Positions 1 through 8,147 of a DNA stretch of 64,000 nt are shown piece by piece; the first letter of the stretch is position 1; each line of letters begins with the position of its first letter. Source of the stretch: Methylomicrobium sp. wino1. GTDB taxonomy: Bacteria; Pseudomonadota; Gammaproteobacteria; Methylococcales; Methylomonadaceae. The stretch covers positions 4,836,001-4,900,000 of the forward strand of contig NZ_CP024202.1 of the NCBI RefSeq assembly GCF_003932755.1, read 5' to 3'. The notes under the pieces were generated by a model. That model saw only the letters and a list, made by a program, of their open reading frames with translations. It was not told the DNA's origin and did no database searches. A program made the translations under genes and the position numbers.

Positions 1-1403
1 TGACGGCAATCGGCCAACATATTATCCAGACTGGCACTCGCAGTGCCTCCGGCTTCTTTTCGCTGTTGAATCGCTTCCTCGGGTGTTAATGCCGACTTAA
101 GTTGAGCACTCGTCAAGGTAATCGATTTACCTAACACCTTTTCGCTCATTCGCATGACCGAGCCGGCATCCATCTTCAAATGACTATCAGCCGGATATTC
201 CCTGACTAAACTCGCCACTAACTGATGCGCACTGCGAAAATCAAGGTCGCAATACTGCACCAAGGCCTCGGCCAAATCCGTCGCTAAAGCCCATCCCGAA
301 CCAATCAGGGCATACGCTCTGTCCGACTTGAAACTAAGCCCTTGCAGCATTTCGGACATCAGCGCCGCAGCCTGCTCAACCAGCTGCATACCCTCCGGCA
401 ATTCCCCATAAATCATCAAACGGTTATCCGGTTGGCCGGAAGGTGTTCTAGCCGACGCGCAAACCGAAGCAGTCAGGCCAATCATCTTATTGGCAATGGC
501 TCGTATGTGCGTTAAGGCAAACGGATTTTTTTTCTGCGGCATGATTTTACTGGCCCGGGCATGTTGATCGTCCAATTCAACCAACGCAAACTCCTGGGTG
601 CTGAAAATTTGCAGGTCTTCCGCTAAACGGCTGAGATTCACGATACAAGCCGTCAATAGTGCGGTATTTTCTATGCTTAAGTCAGGTTGCCACATCGCAT
701 CCCGCGCATGCGTAATAATATCCGCAAAGCCTAATAATTCGGCTAATTGCTCGCGCCCTTGCGGCAAACGCGAACCGTTTGTGCTGCCGCAGCCCAGCGG
801 ACTGCGATTCACTTTTTCCAGCAGGCAATCAATCCTTGCTAAATCTCTTAATAAAGGATAAGTAAAACCCAATAAGTAGTGCCCGAATGTCGTAGGCTGA
901 GCGGCTTGCATATAGGTATAATCCGGCATCAGAGTATTCTTATCGCTTTCTGCCCGGTTAATGAACGTTTCAGCCAGCATTATCAGGGTTTCCGACAGCG
1001 TCAGTATTCTTTGCCTGACATCTAAAATGAAAGCGGCGGTAATGGCTTCACGCCGGGCGCGTCCGGCCCCTAGCCATTTTACGGCACCGGTTCTTTCCGC
1101 CAGCCAGGCTTCACGATTGGTATAGATATCGCCGCCTGCGGGTATTGCCTTGAAAGAATCGGGTTTATCTTGCAGAGCCCGTAAAAAACGCAGTAATTCA
1201 ATGCCTTGCTGCCGGGGAATGGTTCCCAGTTCCATCGTACTGATGGTGTGAGCCAGATCCACTATGCCAATAGCTTCAAACAAGTGTTGCTGATGACTCA
1301 ACTCCCAGGTGAAAGCGGATTCGATCAAACAATCCGAAGGGGATGATGTTAATCGTGTGCCTATTTCCAACACTTGTTGCCGGATTGATGCCCCGTCTGA
1401 CAT
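1..1403 (-). CDS. Argininosuccinate lyase/fumarase-superfamily lyase, probable CoM-pathway phosphate-eliminating enzyme (XcbC-like), 3' end outside window
   Basis: I translated this directly from the minus strand; the protein begins MSDGASIRQQVLEIG and stays open to the window edge (about 467 residues seen). It has the superfamily signature loop read as ASKIMPQKKNP and an ASL-like GSTNGSRLPQ segment. In Xanthobacter CoM biosynthesis, XcbC1 is an aspartase/fumarase-superfamily member that removes phosphate from phosphosulfolactate to give sulfoacrylate. Position is the main argument for that role here: its ATG shares one base with the stop of the ComA-type gene upstream, so the two are translationally coupled. 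The signature Gly-Ser-Ser appears as Ala-Ser-Lys, a departure from true argininosuccinate lyases. The alternative is an ordinary ArgH, which the CoM context makes less likely. The remaining CoM genes, if present, would lie left of position 1. Confidence 0.8.
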   Translation of the reverse strand, partial: MSDGASIRQQVLEIGTRLTSSPSDCLIESAFTWELSHQQHLFEAIGIVDLAHTISTMELGTIPRQQGIELLRFLRALQDKPDSFKAIPAGGDIYTNREAWLAERTGAVKWLGAGRARREAITAAFILDVRQRILTLSETLIMLAETFINRAESDKNTLMPDYTYMQAAQPTTFGHYLLGFTYPLLRDLARIDCLLEKVNRSPLGCGSTNGSRLPQGREQLAELLGFADIITHARDAMWQPDLSIENTALLTACIVNLSRLAEDLQIFSTQEFALVELDDQHARASKIMPQKKNPFALTHIRAIANKMIGLTASVCASARTPSGQPDNRLMIYGELPEGMQLVEQAAALMSEMLQGLSFKSDRAYALIGSGWALATDLAEALVQYCDLDFRSAHQLVASLVREYPADSHLKMDAGSVMRMSEKVLGKSITLTSAQLKSALTPEEAIQQRKEAGGTASASLDNMLADCR

Positions 1404-2290
1404 TAGATTTTCCTTGCTAACGGGACGGCCGCGATACCGGCAAGCTCCTTGTCGTGCTCAGCTTGATTAGGGTCCCAATCCCCTCTGCGTACCAATTGCG
1501 AACTGACTCGATCCAAGGTATCAAAACGCAAGCCATTGCGCAAAGCTTCTACGGCCAACACCTGATCCGGACAAATATTGCCTAATCCGGTGTTTCCTCC
1601 GAACTTTTCTATTAAGTAAGCTTGTTGATTTTTTAGCGGCGCTTCCCAAATCAACGCGTCGATTTTGGGCCCCATAATGTCAATAATACAGTCAATATAA
1701 GATTCTTCGACTTTTCCGGATGCGTCGAAAATACCGACTCCCTGTCCGCTTTCCCGGCCTTCAACGATGACCCATGCCGCTCCCCACTCCAGATCCTGCA
1801 GTGCTTCTTCGGCAATTTGTTCGGTGGTAGGCTGTCGTTTCGGGTCTTTTTTACCCACTTCGGTAATCGGAATCAGCCCTGCATTCAAAGCGCACTCAAT
1901 AACTTTTTTTCTTCTGAATGCGGGCAGCGGTATGGTACCGTCGGAAATTTCCACAGCGCTGAACCCTAAGGATTTGGCATGCGTCATAAAAACGCGGCAA
2001 TGATGCTGTAATAAAGCCACTTCTAACAAGGTTCCTCCCGGAAAAGTCAGCACATCGTAGCTTTCCAGTAATTTCAGTTTTTCCTGTAATAAGGTTTTTT
2101 CTAAAAAAACCGACGTGCCGAAGCCGAATTTCCACAAATCGATATAGTTTGAGGTCGTTTGCAAAATACTCAGCGTTTCACTGATACCTTTGCCGACATC
2201 CATAACCATTGTGATTCCGGTTTTACGCGGTTTGACTTCCCTGGAATTGTGAATACCGGTGATAATGTTTTCCCATGCCAACTCACTCAT
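1403..2290 (-). CDS. comA: Phosphosulfolactate synthase (ComA/XcbB family)
   Basis: 295 residues, the usual length for ComA. The family adds sulfite to phosphoenolpyruvate to make (R)-phosphosulfolactate, the first committed step to coenzyme M. Recognisable blocks are the N-terminal PRKTGITMVMDVGKG, then YIDLWKFGFGTS, EISDGTIPLP, WVIVEGRESGQGVGI and IWEAPLKNQQAYLI, which together define the TIM-barrel fold of this family. It starts 4 bp after the stop of the 300-residue gene upstream, and its stop overlaps the start of the lyase gene, so it sits inside one operon with the CoM-using enzymes. ComA-like proteins also occur in sulfolactate or spore metabolism in Bacillus (YitD), but here the CoM-dependent transferase and carboxylase in the same operon settle the role as CoM supply. 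Confidence 0.93.
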   Translation of the reverse strand: MSELAWENIITGIHNSREVKPRKTGITMVMDVGKGISETLSILQTTSNYIDLWKFGFGTSVFLEKTLLQEKLKLLESYDVLTFPGGTLLEVALLQHHCRVFMTHAKSLGFSAVEISDGTIPLPAFRRKKVIECALNAGLIPITEVGKKDPKRQPTTEQIAEEALQDLEWGAAWVIVEGRESGQGVGIFDASGKVEESYIDCIIDIMGPKIDALIWEAPLKNQQAYLIEKFGGNTGLGNICPDQVLAVEALRNGLRFDTLDRVSSQLVRRGDWDPNQAEHDKELAGIAAVPLARKI

Positions 2291-2294
2291 AAGC

Positions 2295-3197
2295 TTAATC
2301 CCTTAATAATTGCTGCAATGCCTTTTCTATCATTGCCAAGTCGGAACCCCAAGGCACCGTCATTAAATGACCGTTTTGCTCGATATCGAATTCAAGAAGA
2401 CAGCATTTTAAAAGGGTTGTCTTTCCGTCATCTTTAACGAGTTGGCGGGGACACATTTCTATGCGCGGCGGAATGTCGCCATAGTAATGCTGATGAAATT
2501 GAAGACTGCGTTCGCAACCGATCAGGGTCCAGTTTTCGCGTTGTTTCGGCCGTTCATCCAGGAAATAAACCGGCGCGGACAGATTATCCAGTCCTCCAGA
2601 CCGGCATGGCACCAGAAAAGCTTCCGGCGTTGCCTCCTGGGCAAGGTCACGTAAATCAATAGTGACCGATTCTACAATCACCGGCGGTAAATCAGCGTAA
2701 CTGAGTACGTGTTCCACCATATGGAACAGTTTGGGCGGAGACGGCGGCACGACCTCAACAATACGCACAACAAAGGGCTTAGGACGATGGATAATATTGA
2801 TGTGGTCGAAGCTACCCTGCACAATTGCCGTTTGTTCGGAGGTAACGCCTCGATCAACCGCTAATTTAGCCAATGCAGAGCGATTGGCCGGGTCTGTATC
2901 GGGATCTTCAAGAAAAACACAGTCATCCGGCAACGCCAGCACTTCTACCTTTTCTAAAGGACAAAATAAGGTTTCGGAGCTTGTACGTTGCACGGCGGCA
3001 ACGGCATATTCCTGACGGGAATTATGCAAAATGATAATGTCGGTGCGCCGATAGACTTCCCTGCCCAGCAAATACTGCGTTATCACGGCGGCATCCATTT
3101 CGCCTTCATAAGGTTGGAAGCTGACGCAACGGTACGGCAAAGGCACGAAGTTAAGCTGCTGTTTTAAAGTCCCGACCTGTAGAATTTGACCATTCAT
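2295..3197 (-). CDS. Unrecognised 300-residue protein inside the CoM/epoxide operon
   Basis: I do not recognise this family. The protein is acidic to neutral and apparently soluble, with no signal peptide or membrane segment. It contains scattered cysteines and histidines (CRSGG, IGCERS, EMCPRQ, LKCCLLE, HMVEH, FHQHYYG) but no clear CxxC or HxH site, so metal binding is only a possibility. A proline stretch (VVPPSPPK) lies near residue 150. It sits 2 bp after the CoA-transferase-like beta gene and 4 bp before comA, on the seam between epoxide catabolism and CoM synthesis. It is therefore almost certainly co-translated with both. A role in CoM biosynthesis, CoM-thioester processing or as a partner of the adjacent CoA-transferase-fold pair is inference from position only. 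Confidence 0.75.
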   Translation of the reverse strand: MNGQILQVGTLKQQLNFVPLPYRCVSFQPYEGEMDAAVITQYLLGREVYRRTDIIILHNSRQEYAVAAVQRTSSETLFCPLEKVEVLALPDDCVFLEDPDTDPANRSALAKLAVDRGVTSEQTAIVQGSFDHINIIHRPKPFVVRIVEVVPPSPPKLFHMVEHVLSYADLPPVIVESVTIDLRDLAQEATPEAFLVPCRSGGLDNLSAPVYFLDERPKQRENWTLIGCERSLQFHQHYYGDIPPRIEMCPRQLVKDDGKTTLLKCCLLEFDIEQNGHLMTVPWGSDLAMIEKALQQLLRD

Positions 3198-3199
3198 CT

Positions 3200-4063
3200 T
3201 TATGCTCCGCTCAATTGAAAAAAGCGCCCGCGATCGGCGGGACTGAGTTCCCGTTCATGGATTTTTAGAGGATCCAGGCGGCGGATAAATTCGACCATTT
3301 CAGGTTCAGGCAAAGCGGCTGTTGACAGGTTAGCGGCAACAGGCAGATCGAATTCCGTGCTTTCAGCGATCAATTCGACACTGGTATCGGGATAAAGGGC
3401 ATGCAATTGCACATGACCTTCCTGATCAAAACCGAATATCCCTAAGTCAGTCACTATACAATCCGGTCCAGCTCCGCGATAAGGCATACCTGCGCGCGGC
3501 AAGCCTTCTGCGGTACGGTGTCCTACGCTGGTGATAAAATCGCAATGGTTAGCCAGGCGATAACGGCGGCGGCCGTGTTCGTCGGCATGGGTGCGATGTG
3601 CCGCTGTCCAGATAGTCACATGACCGGCATCGGCGGATAAATTACAGCCTCCGCCTCCGCCGGGCAGTTTTAACGAAATCCGCTCATCATTTCCCAGGCG
3701 GGTCACATTCATATTGCCCCAACGGTCAATTTGCAAACCCGACAAAAACATCCGGCCTAATCGCCCGCTCGCAGCAAGGTCAAAGAGTTCTTCAATCGTT
3801 AAATGACACTCGGCATCGCGGTTCATCGCGAAATCGTTCGTCGTTGGCGTTAAAAATGCTGGGGACGGATTGATGCCGTACGTCGCACCGGCCACCAATA
3901 CCAGATTGGGCGCATGATTGCGTTTTGCCAGGTGCAAAGCTAACTGTACCAACGGCGATCCGAAACCGTGAAACGCTAGAATCCCATCTTCTATCGACAG
4001 TGCGATCTGATAAATCATCAATTCGCCGAGTGTGCACGTTTGAATCTTATTTATATTATTCAT
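3200..4063 (-). CDS. CoA-transferase-fold beta subunit (GctB/IpdB-like)
   Basis: 287 residues of the class I CoA-transferase beta type. The sequence runs through IEDGILAFHGFGSPLVQLA and APNLVLVAGATYGINPSP, then GRLGRMFLSGLQIDRWGNMN, a glycine loop (KLPGGGGGCNL) and TDLGIFGFD. In glutaconate CoA-transferase the catalytic glutamate sits in a YESG motif just after PNLV. By eye the matching position here is Ala58, so the thioester-forming Glu appears to be missing. That absence is a hallmark of IpdAB, a CoA-dependent ring-opening hydrolase with this fold. The start overlaps the end of the alpha-subunit gene by 8 bp, which indicates an obligate heteromer. Role inference: transfer of CoA to, or CoA-dependent cleavage of, the acid produced from the epoxide. 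Confidence 0.85.
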   Translation of the reverse strand: MNNINKIQTCTLGELMIYQIALSIEDGILAFHGFGSPLVQLALHLAKRNHAPNLVLVAGATYGINPSPAFLTPTTNDFAMNRDAECHLTIEELFDLAASGRLGRMFLSGLQIDRWGNMNVTRLGNDERISLKLPGGGGGCNLSADAGHVTIWTAAHRTHADEHGRRRYRLANHCDFITSVGHRTAEGLPRAGMPYRGAGPDCIVTDLGIFGFDQEGHVQLHALYPDTSVELIAESTEFDLPVAANLSTAALPEPEMVEFIRRLDPLKIHERELSPADRGRFFQLSGA

Positions 4064-4976
4064 AAAGTTGCATCCATTTTTCCATGCTCTGATCCCACTG
4101 TTCCAGAATAGTTAATCTGGCTTTGCCGCCGATGGCTAAGAGATAAGCGTCATGATCTTTGCAGTCGTGAACAAAAGGCGTCAGGTAGTTTTGATTAAAA
4201 CTGTCCAAGCCATGCTTGGCGGCTTGATAATAAGAGGCTGTGTGTTCCCGGTCATAGGCATAACGCGGGTAGCAGGATGTCGGGTGAGCGCCGTAGGGTG
4301 TTTCGCAAATGGCGGTGACATAAAAATAGGGAATCGTTACGCCCTTTTTTGCCAATTCATCGTGAGGAATTAAAGCTTCAACCGTAGCGATGACTTTTTT
4401 GGATGCCTTGGCAAAAAGAATGTCGGCCACAGGCGGCCCTTCAATATGCAAATTGCCATGCTCGTCGGCATAGTGGGCGTGAATAAGCGCGACATCGGGT
4501 TTCAGCGCAGGCACTAAAACCAGTTGTTCGCCGGTAAAAGGACAGGTCATCGTTTTAAATTCAGGGTGCAGCTTAAGAAAATTCGTCCCTTGCACCGAGC
4601 GGATCGGCATAAAAGGCAATCCTTGAATAGCGGCCCGAAGCTGCTGGACTAAGGAGTAACAGCAGTTATCTTCCACTTTCACGGCCCCCGTTTCGCAGGC
4701 GCGACGGTAGTTGAGCGCCATACCGAAATCCTGTTCGAAGCCGACATAGGATTCGGCACTCACTGCCACAGATCCTGCTCCGCACAACAAATCGACATCG
4801 ATGCCATGTGCCGAACCGACCAGTTTAAGGTCTTTAATATTTTGCCGAATCAGTTCCCGCAAAGCCGCCATCGGTTCGCGCCAGGATAAGCCGCCGCCAA
4901 TAGCCAAACAATCGCCGTTTTGTATGTGTGCAACGAGTTCAGTTAATGAACATCGCTTATCGTTTTGTGTATACAT
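4056..4976 (-). CDS. CoA-transferase-fold alpha subunit (GctA/IpdA-like)
   Basis: 306 residues with the CoA-transferase family I alpha pattern: an early glycine turn (CLAIGGGLSWREPMA), the segment GFEQDFGMALNYRRACETG, then GLPFMPIRSVQGTNF, ALKPDVALIHAHYADEHGN and AKASKKVIATVEALIP. Glu102 (VKVEDN) lies where IpdA-type enzymes carry an active-site glutamate; this alignment is from memory. The gene starts 10 bp after the dehydrogenase upstream and overlaps its beta partner by 8 bp. In propene degraders the end product of the CoM pathway is acetoacetate, which needs CoA activation; in ethene degraders a CoA transferase is proposed to act later in the pathway. The pair could serve either step. Which reaction it catalyses cannot be told from sequence alone. 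Confidence 0.87.
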   Translation of the reverse strand: MYTQNDKRCSLTELVAHIQNGDCLAIGGGLSWREPMAALRELIRQNIKDLKLVGSAHGIDVDLLCGAGSVAVSAESYVGFEQDFGMALNYRRACETGAVKVEDNCCYSLVQQLRAAIQGLPFMPIRSVQGTNFLKLHPEFKTMTCPFTGEQLVLVPALKPDVALIHAHYADEHGNLHIEGPPVADILFAKASKKVIATVEALIPHDELAKKGVTIPYFYVTAICETPYGAHPTSCYPRYAYDREHTASYYQAAKHGLDSFNQNYLTPFVHDCKDHDAYLLAIGGKARLTILEQWDQSMEKWMQLYE

Positions 4977-4986
4977 AAGTTTTACC

Positions 4987-5757
4987 TTAAATAGCTGTCA
5001 TCGCGCCGTCGACGGTAAATGCGGAGCCGCAGACAAAACTGGCTTCGTCGGAAGCCAAAAACAATACCGCCGCGACTATTTCTTCGGATTTACCGAATCG
5101 CCCGATCGGATATTTGCTGAGTCGTAATTTCATCAACTGTTCGGATTCGTCAGTTCCGAGTATTTGCCGTCCCATGTCGGTATCGGCAATCATGCCTGGG
5201 CAAATGCAGTTGACACGTATGCCCAGCTTTGAATAGTCAACCGCCATTTGTTTGGTCAAACCGATGACCGCCGCTTTGGACGTGCAATAAGCCGCCATAT
5301 TCGGAATACCCACCATCCCGGCTACCGAGCCGAAGTTAACGATGGTTCCTCCGTGTTGTTTCATCGCCGGCAATGCGGACTTCGAACACAGATAGGTACC
5401 GTTCAAATTGACTGCCATGACCTTATTCCAAACCTCGGATTCAGTGGTTTCAACGGTACCGAAATCGGCAATACCGGCATTGTTAACCAAAATATCGAGT
5501 GTTCCGGAACAGTCTGCAATTAACCTAGAGAAGGTTTCAGCAACTTCGTGAGGGTCGGAGACGTCAACTTGATAAGCGTTGACATCTATGCCGTCAGCAC
5601 GGAGGGTTTGGGTTACATCGAATAATGCGGCTTTGTTAATGTCCAAGATCGCAAGCGAAGCCCCTTCCATGCCGAGACGCCTGGCTATGTCATAGCCCAT
5701 GCCGGTAGCGCCGCCGGTTATGACGGCCTGTTTTCCTTGAAATCGATTAGTCATCAT
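4987..5757 (-). CDS. Hydroxyalkyl-CoM dehydrogenase, SDR family, S-type residues (XecE-like)
   Basis: 255 residues from the ATG at 5757/5754, which is 8 bp after the stop of the 2-KPCC gene. A longer in-frame ATG at 5808 would overlap that gene and adds a basic, non-SDR leader. Rossmann motif GGATGMG, NNAG, and catalytic Ser143, Tyr156, Lys160 (YCTSK) define a classical short-chain dehydrogenase. Counted from MTNRF, Arg211 and Lys214 (RLSK) fall exactly on the sulfonate-binding residues reported for (S)-2-hydroxypropyl-CoM dehydrogenase, while the R-type Arg152 position holds Met. The predicted reaction is oxidation of hydroxyalkyl-CoM to ketoalkyl-CoM with NAD+. It is one of two similar paralogues in the operon; see the gene at 7360. 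Confidence 0.88.
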   Translation of the reverse strand: MMTNRFQGKQAVITGGATGMGYDIARRLGMEGASLAILDINKAALFDVTQTLRADGIDVNAYQVDVSDPHEVAETFSRLIADCSGTLDILVNNAGIADFGTVETTESEVWNKVMAVNLNGTYLCSKSALPAMKQHGGTIVNFGSVAGMVGIPNMAAYCTSKAAVIGLTKQMAVDYSKLGIRVNCICPGMIADTDMGRQILGTDESEQLMKLRLSKYPIGRFGKSEEIVAAVLFLASDEASFVCGSAFTVDGAMTAI

Positions 5758-5765
5758 TGGGGGCT

Positions 5766-7331
5766 CTACATATCGTTGAAATGAATATCGCCGGCGCGTA
5801 AACGGCATAATTGAATGAAATAACTAGGACTGATAAACAATTCGTCCATATTGGCTAAGTCATCTATCGTTATTCCATTTTTAACCAAGTAATTGAGGTA
5901 TTGAAAACCATCTTTGGCGCCATAACCGATATGGATAGCGCCGACTATTTTTCGCGTGTCGCCGTCGATAATCAGCTTTTGAAAACCCGACATTCGCGGC
6001 TTTGCCATCAAGTACAGCATCACTCGGTCGCCTGCCGGCAAGCCGACATCGAGACCATTGGAACTATCGGGCGGTAATTTCATGATTTTTACGTTGGCAT
6101 AGCGTTGACGCGCTTGTGCTTCACTTAGCCCCAGCCAACAGACCTCGTAATGCGTATGCATAAAATCAGGGTAATCGGCCGCTTTATATTCGCTCGCTTG
6201 CCCCATGATATTTTTAGCGGCGCACACGCCTTCCTTCCTGGCTTTAAACATTTCCATCGGCGATCCGGTCACGTCGCCGACGGCATAGACATTAGGTATC
6301 GAGGTCTGCATGCGCCGATTAACTTTGATGAAGCTTTTATCGTCCAATTCCAGCCCCAATGTTTGGGCAACCTGTTCCGAATTAGCCTGCTCGCCAATCG
6401 CGATAAAAATAAAATCGGTATCGATATTGATGATGCCATCGGCAGTTTTTATCGAGACCGTCTTAACCTTGCCTTGAACGTCCCCCTGGATAGCCGATAA
6501 TTCCGCATTTTCCAGAAACTCCATGCCCTGTTCTTCCATCATAAGGATCGCGTAAGCGCGGGACTCGGCGTCTTTAAGCATGGGCATTGCTTGATGCCTG
6601 GCAACAATAATCGTGCGTCGACCCGTGGCATTAAAAAAGCAGCCGTATTCGATGGCCGTTTTCCCGCCACCGATAACTACAGCGGTGTTGCCCGGCTCAT
6701 AGTCGAGTTTTTCAACCAAGCTCTGGGAATTAAACACGCCTTTTAACTGAATGCCTTGAATATTCGGTGCTACCGGTTTCGCACCCAGCGCCAGCACCAG
6801 GTTTTTTGCTCGGAATTGACTGTCATTGACTTGTATCGTGTGGGCATCGATGATTTTAGCTTCCGCATTCAATACGAATTCCAGGCCGAGCTGTTCTTTG
6901 CTTTGATAGTTCATCATCGCATGGGGGCCTGTCCTGCCGCTGCGAAACAGTTCAACGATGGGCTTGATAGAAACTATTTTGTCGTTGAGTTCTTGAAACC
7001 AGAGCTTGCCGGAAAAGGTGCGCTCCAGCATCAGTTGCGCCGCGCAGTCTGAAAACAGATGGTGAGGAACACAGGCTTGATGGGGACAGGAACCGCCCAG
7101 GAATGGCCAGCGATCGATAATCAGCACACGCCCGCCAAGCGCCCGCAAATAAGCCGCACCAAAGCGTCCGGAGGCGCCGCCGCCCAGATAAATGGCGTCG
7201 AATTCGCGGTCGTCGTTCGGGTTTATGTTGAAAATAGGAGGACTACTGCCGGATTCCAGCGCCCCGGCCACAAAGTCTTGCCACTTTGCGATAGTAAAGT
7301 AGTCTCCCCAAATATCCATTGCAGTAGCCAT
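5766..7331 (-). CDS. xecC: 2-ketopropyl-CoM oxidoreductase/carboxylase (2-KPCC)
   Basis: 521 residues, a flavin disulfide oxidoreductase that cleaves 2-ketopropyl-CoM and carboxylates the product to acetoacetate. FAD-binding GGGASGRFG is followed by the redox pair Cys82 and Cys87 (GGSCPHQACVPHH), the same numbers as the Xanthobacter enzyme. Arg56, His135, Met138, Met359 and Arg363 match its substrate and sulfonate-contact residues (56, 137, 140, 361, 365) after a 2-residue offset. NAD(P) motif VVIGGGKTAIEYG and FAD motif YAVGDVTGSP are intact. Ordinary family members end with a His-Glu dyad; Xanthobacter 2-KPCC has Phe501-His506, and this protein has Phe499-Tyr504 (LFISPSYF). It is the diagnostic gene of the operon, because it points to C3 or larger epoxides rather than epoxyethane alone. 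Numbering comparisons are from memory. Confidence 0.93.
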   Translation of the reverse strand: MATAMDIWGDYFTIAKWQDFVAGALESGSSPPIFNINPNDDREFDAIYLGGGASGRFGAAYLRALGGRVLIIDRWPFLGGSCPHQACVPHHLFSDCAAQLMLERTFSGKLWFQELNDKIVSIKPIVELFRSGRTGPHAMMNYQSKEQLGLEFVLNAEAKIIDAHTIQVNDSQFRAKNLVLALGAKPVAPNIQGIQLKGVFNSQSLVEKLDYEPGNTAVVIGGGKTAIEYGCFFNATGRRTIIVARHQAMPMLKDAESRAYAILMMEEQGMEFLENAELSAIQGDVQGKVKTVSIKTADGIINIDTDFIFIAIGEQANSEQVAQTLGLELDDKSFIKVNRRMQTSIPNVYAVGDVTGSPMEMFKARKEGVCAAKNIMGQASEYKAADYPDFMHTHYEVCWLGLSEAQARQRYANVKIMKLPPDSSNGLDVGLPAGDRVMLYLMAKPRMSGFQKLIIDGDTRKIVGAIHIGYGAKDGFQYLNYLVKNGITIDDLANMDELFISPSYFIQLCRLRAGDIHFNDM

Positions 7332-7359
7332 CTCGTGTTATTGCTATTTGGATAGACCT

Positions 7360-8127
7360 TTAAATCGCCGTCATGCCGCCGTCGACGTTGAAAGCCGCGC
7401 CGCTGACAAAACTGGCTTGGTCGGAGGCTAAAAACAATACGGCTTGTGCAATCTCGACCGGTTCGCCGAAACGCCCCAAAGGATATTTCGCTAAACGTTT
7501 TTTCTGGGTTTCTTCAGAGGTATCGCTACCGAGCAGTTGTTGCCCGAGCGCAGTACTGGCTATAGTGCCGGGACAGACACAGTTGGTTCTGATACCTTGC
7601 CCGGAATAATCCGCTGCCATTTGTTTAGTCAGGCCAACAACCGCGGCTTTTGCTGCACAATAGGCCGCCATCCCCGGAATGCCGACGACTCCGGCAACCG
7701 AACCGAAATTGACAATCGAGCCGCCATGCTCCTTCATACTGGGTATCGCAGCCTTGGAACAAAAAAACGTACCGTTTAAGTTAACCGCCATAATGCGGCT
7801 CCAAAGATCCAGCGACGTGTTTTCCACATTACCGAAATCCGCTATGCCTGCGTTATTGACCAAAATGTTCAACACGCCTGAATAATTCGCTATCGCTTTT
7901 TGGAAGGTTTTTTCTACTCTTTCCGCGTTCGTCACATCCAATTGAAAGGCATAGGCTTCAATGCCTTCATCCGATAGTTTTTTTGCGGCTTCAATCGCGC
8001 TTTGTTTGTCAATATCCATAATGGTGACTTTTGCGCCTTCTTTTCCGAATAATCGCGCAGTCTCAAAACCTATCCCTCTTGCTGCCCCAGTGATAATAGC
8101 TGTTTTATTTTGTAATTTTCCTGACAT
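7360..8127 (-). CDS. xecE: Hydroxyalkyl-CoM dehydrogenase, SDR family, S-type residues
   Basis: 255 residues, classical SDR: GAARGIG cofactor loop, NNAG, Ser143, Tyr156, Lys160, and the C-terminal FNVDGGMTAI typical of this group. Arg211 and Lys214 (RLAK) sit at the exact positions that bind the CoM sulfonate in (S)-2-hydroxypropyl-CoM dehydrogenase; the R-enzyme's Arg152 is absent (Met153 region). It follows the epoxyalkane:CoM transferase gene by 20 bp, with a good AAGGTG ribosome site, and precedes 2-KPCC by 28 bp, which matches pathway order. It resembles the paralogue at 4987 over its whole length (shared motifs such as NNAGIADFG and VNFGSVAG), so the two look like an old duplication. 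Specificity for S, R or shorter hydroxyalkyl-CoM substrates is not decided by sequence. Confidence 0.88.
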   Translation of the reverse strand: MSGKLQNKTAIITGAARGIGFETARLFGKEGAKVTIMDIDKQSAIEAAKKLSDEGIEAYAFQLDVTNAERVEKTFQKAIANYSGVLNILVNNAGIADFGNVENTSLDLWSRIMAVNLNGTFFCSKAAIPSMKEHGGSIVNFGSVAGVVGIPGMAAYCAAKAAVVGLTKQMAADYSGQGIRTNCVCPGTIASTALGQQLLGSDTSEETQKKRLAKYPLGRFGEPVEIAQAVLFLASDQASFVSGAAFNVDGGMTAI

Positions 8128-8147
8128 AACACACCTTAATAGTTTAT

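Noticed and set aside
5757-5808. Longer start for the dehydrogenase at 4987
   Set aside because: The extra 17 residues are basic, not SDR-like, and would overlap the 2-KPCC gene; residue numbering fits the shorter start exactly.
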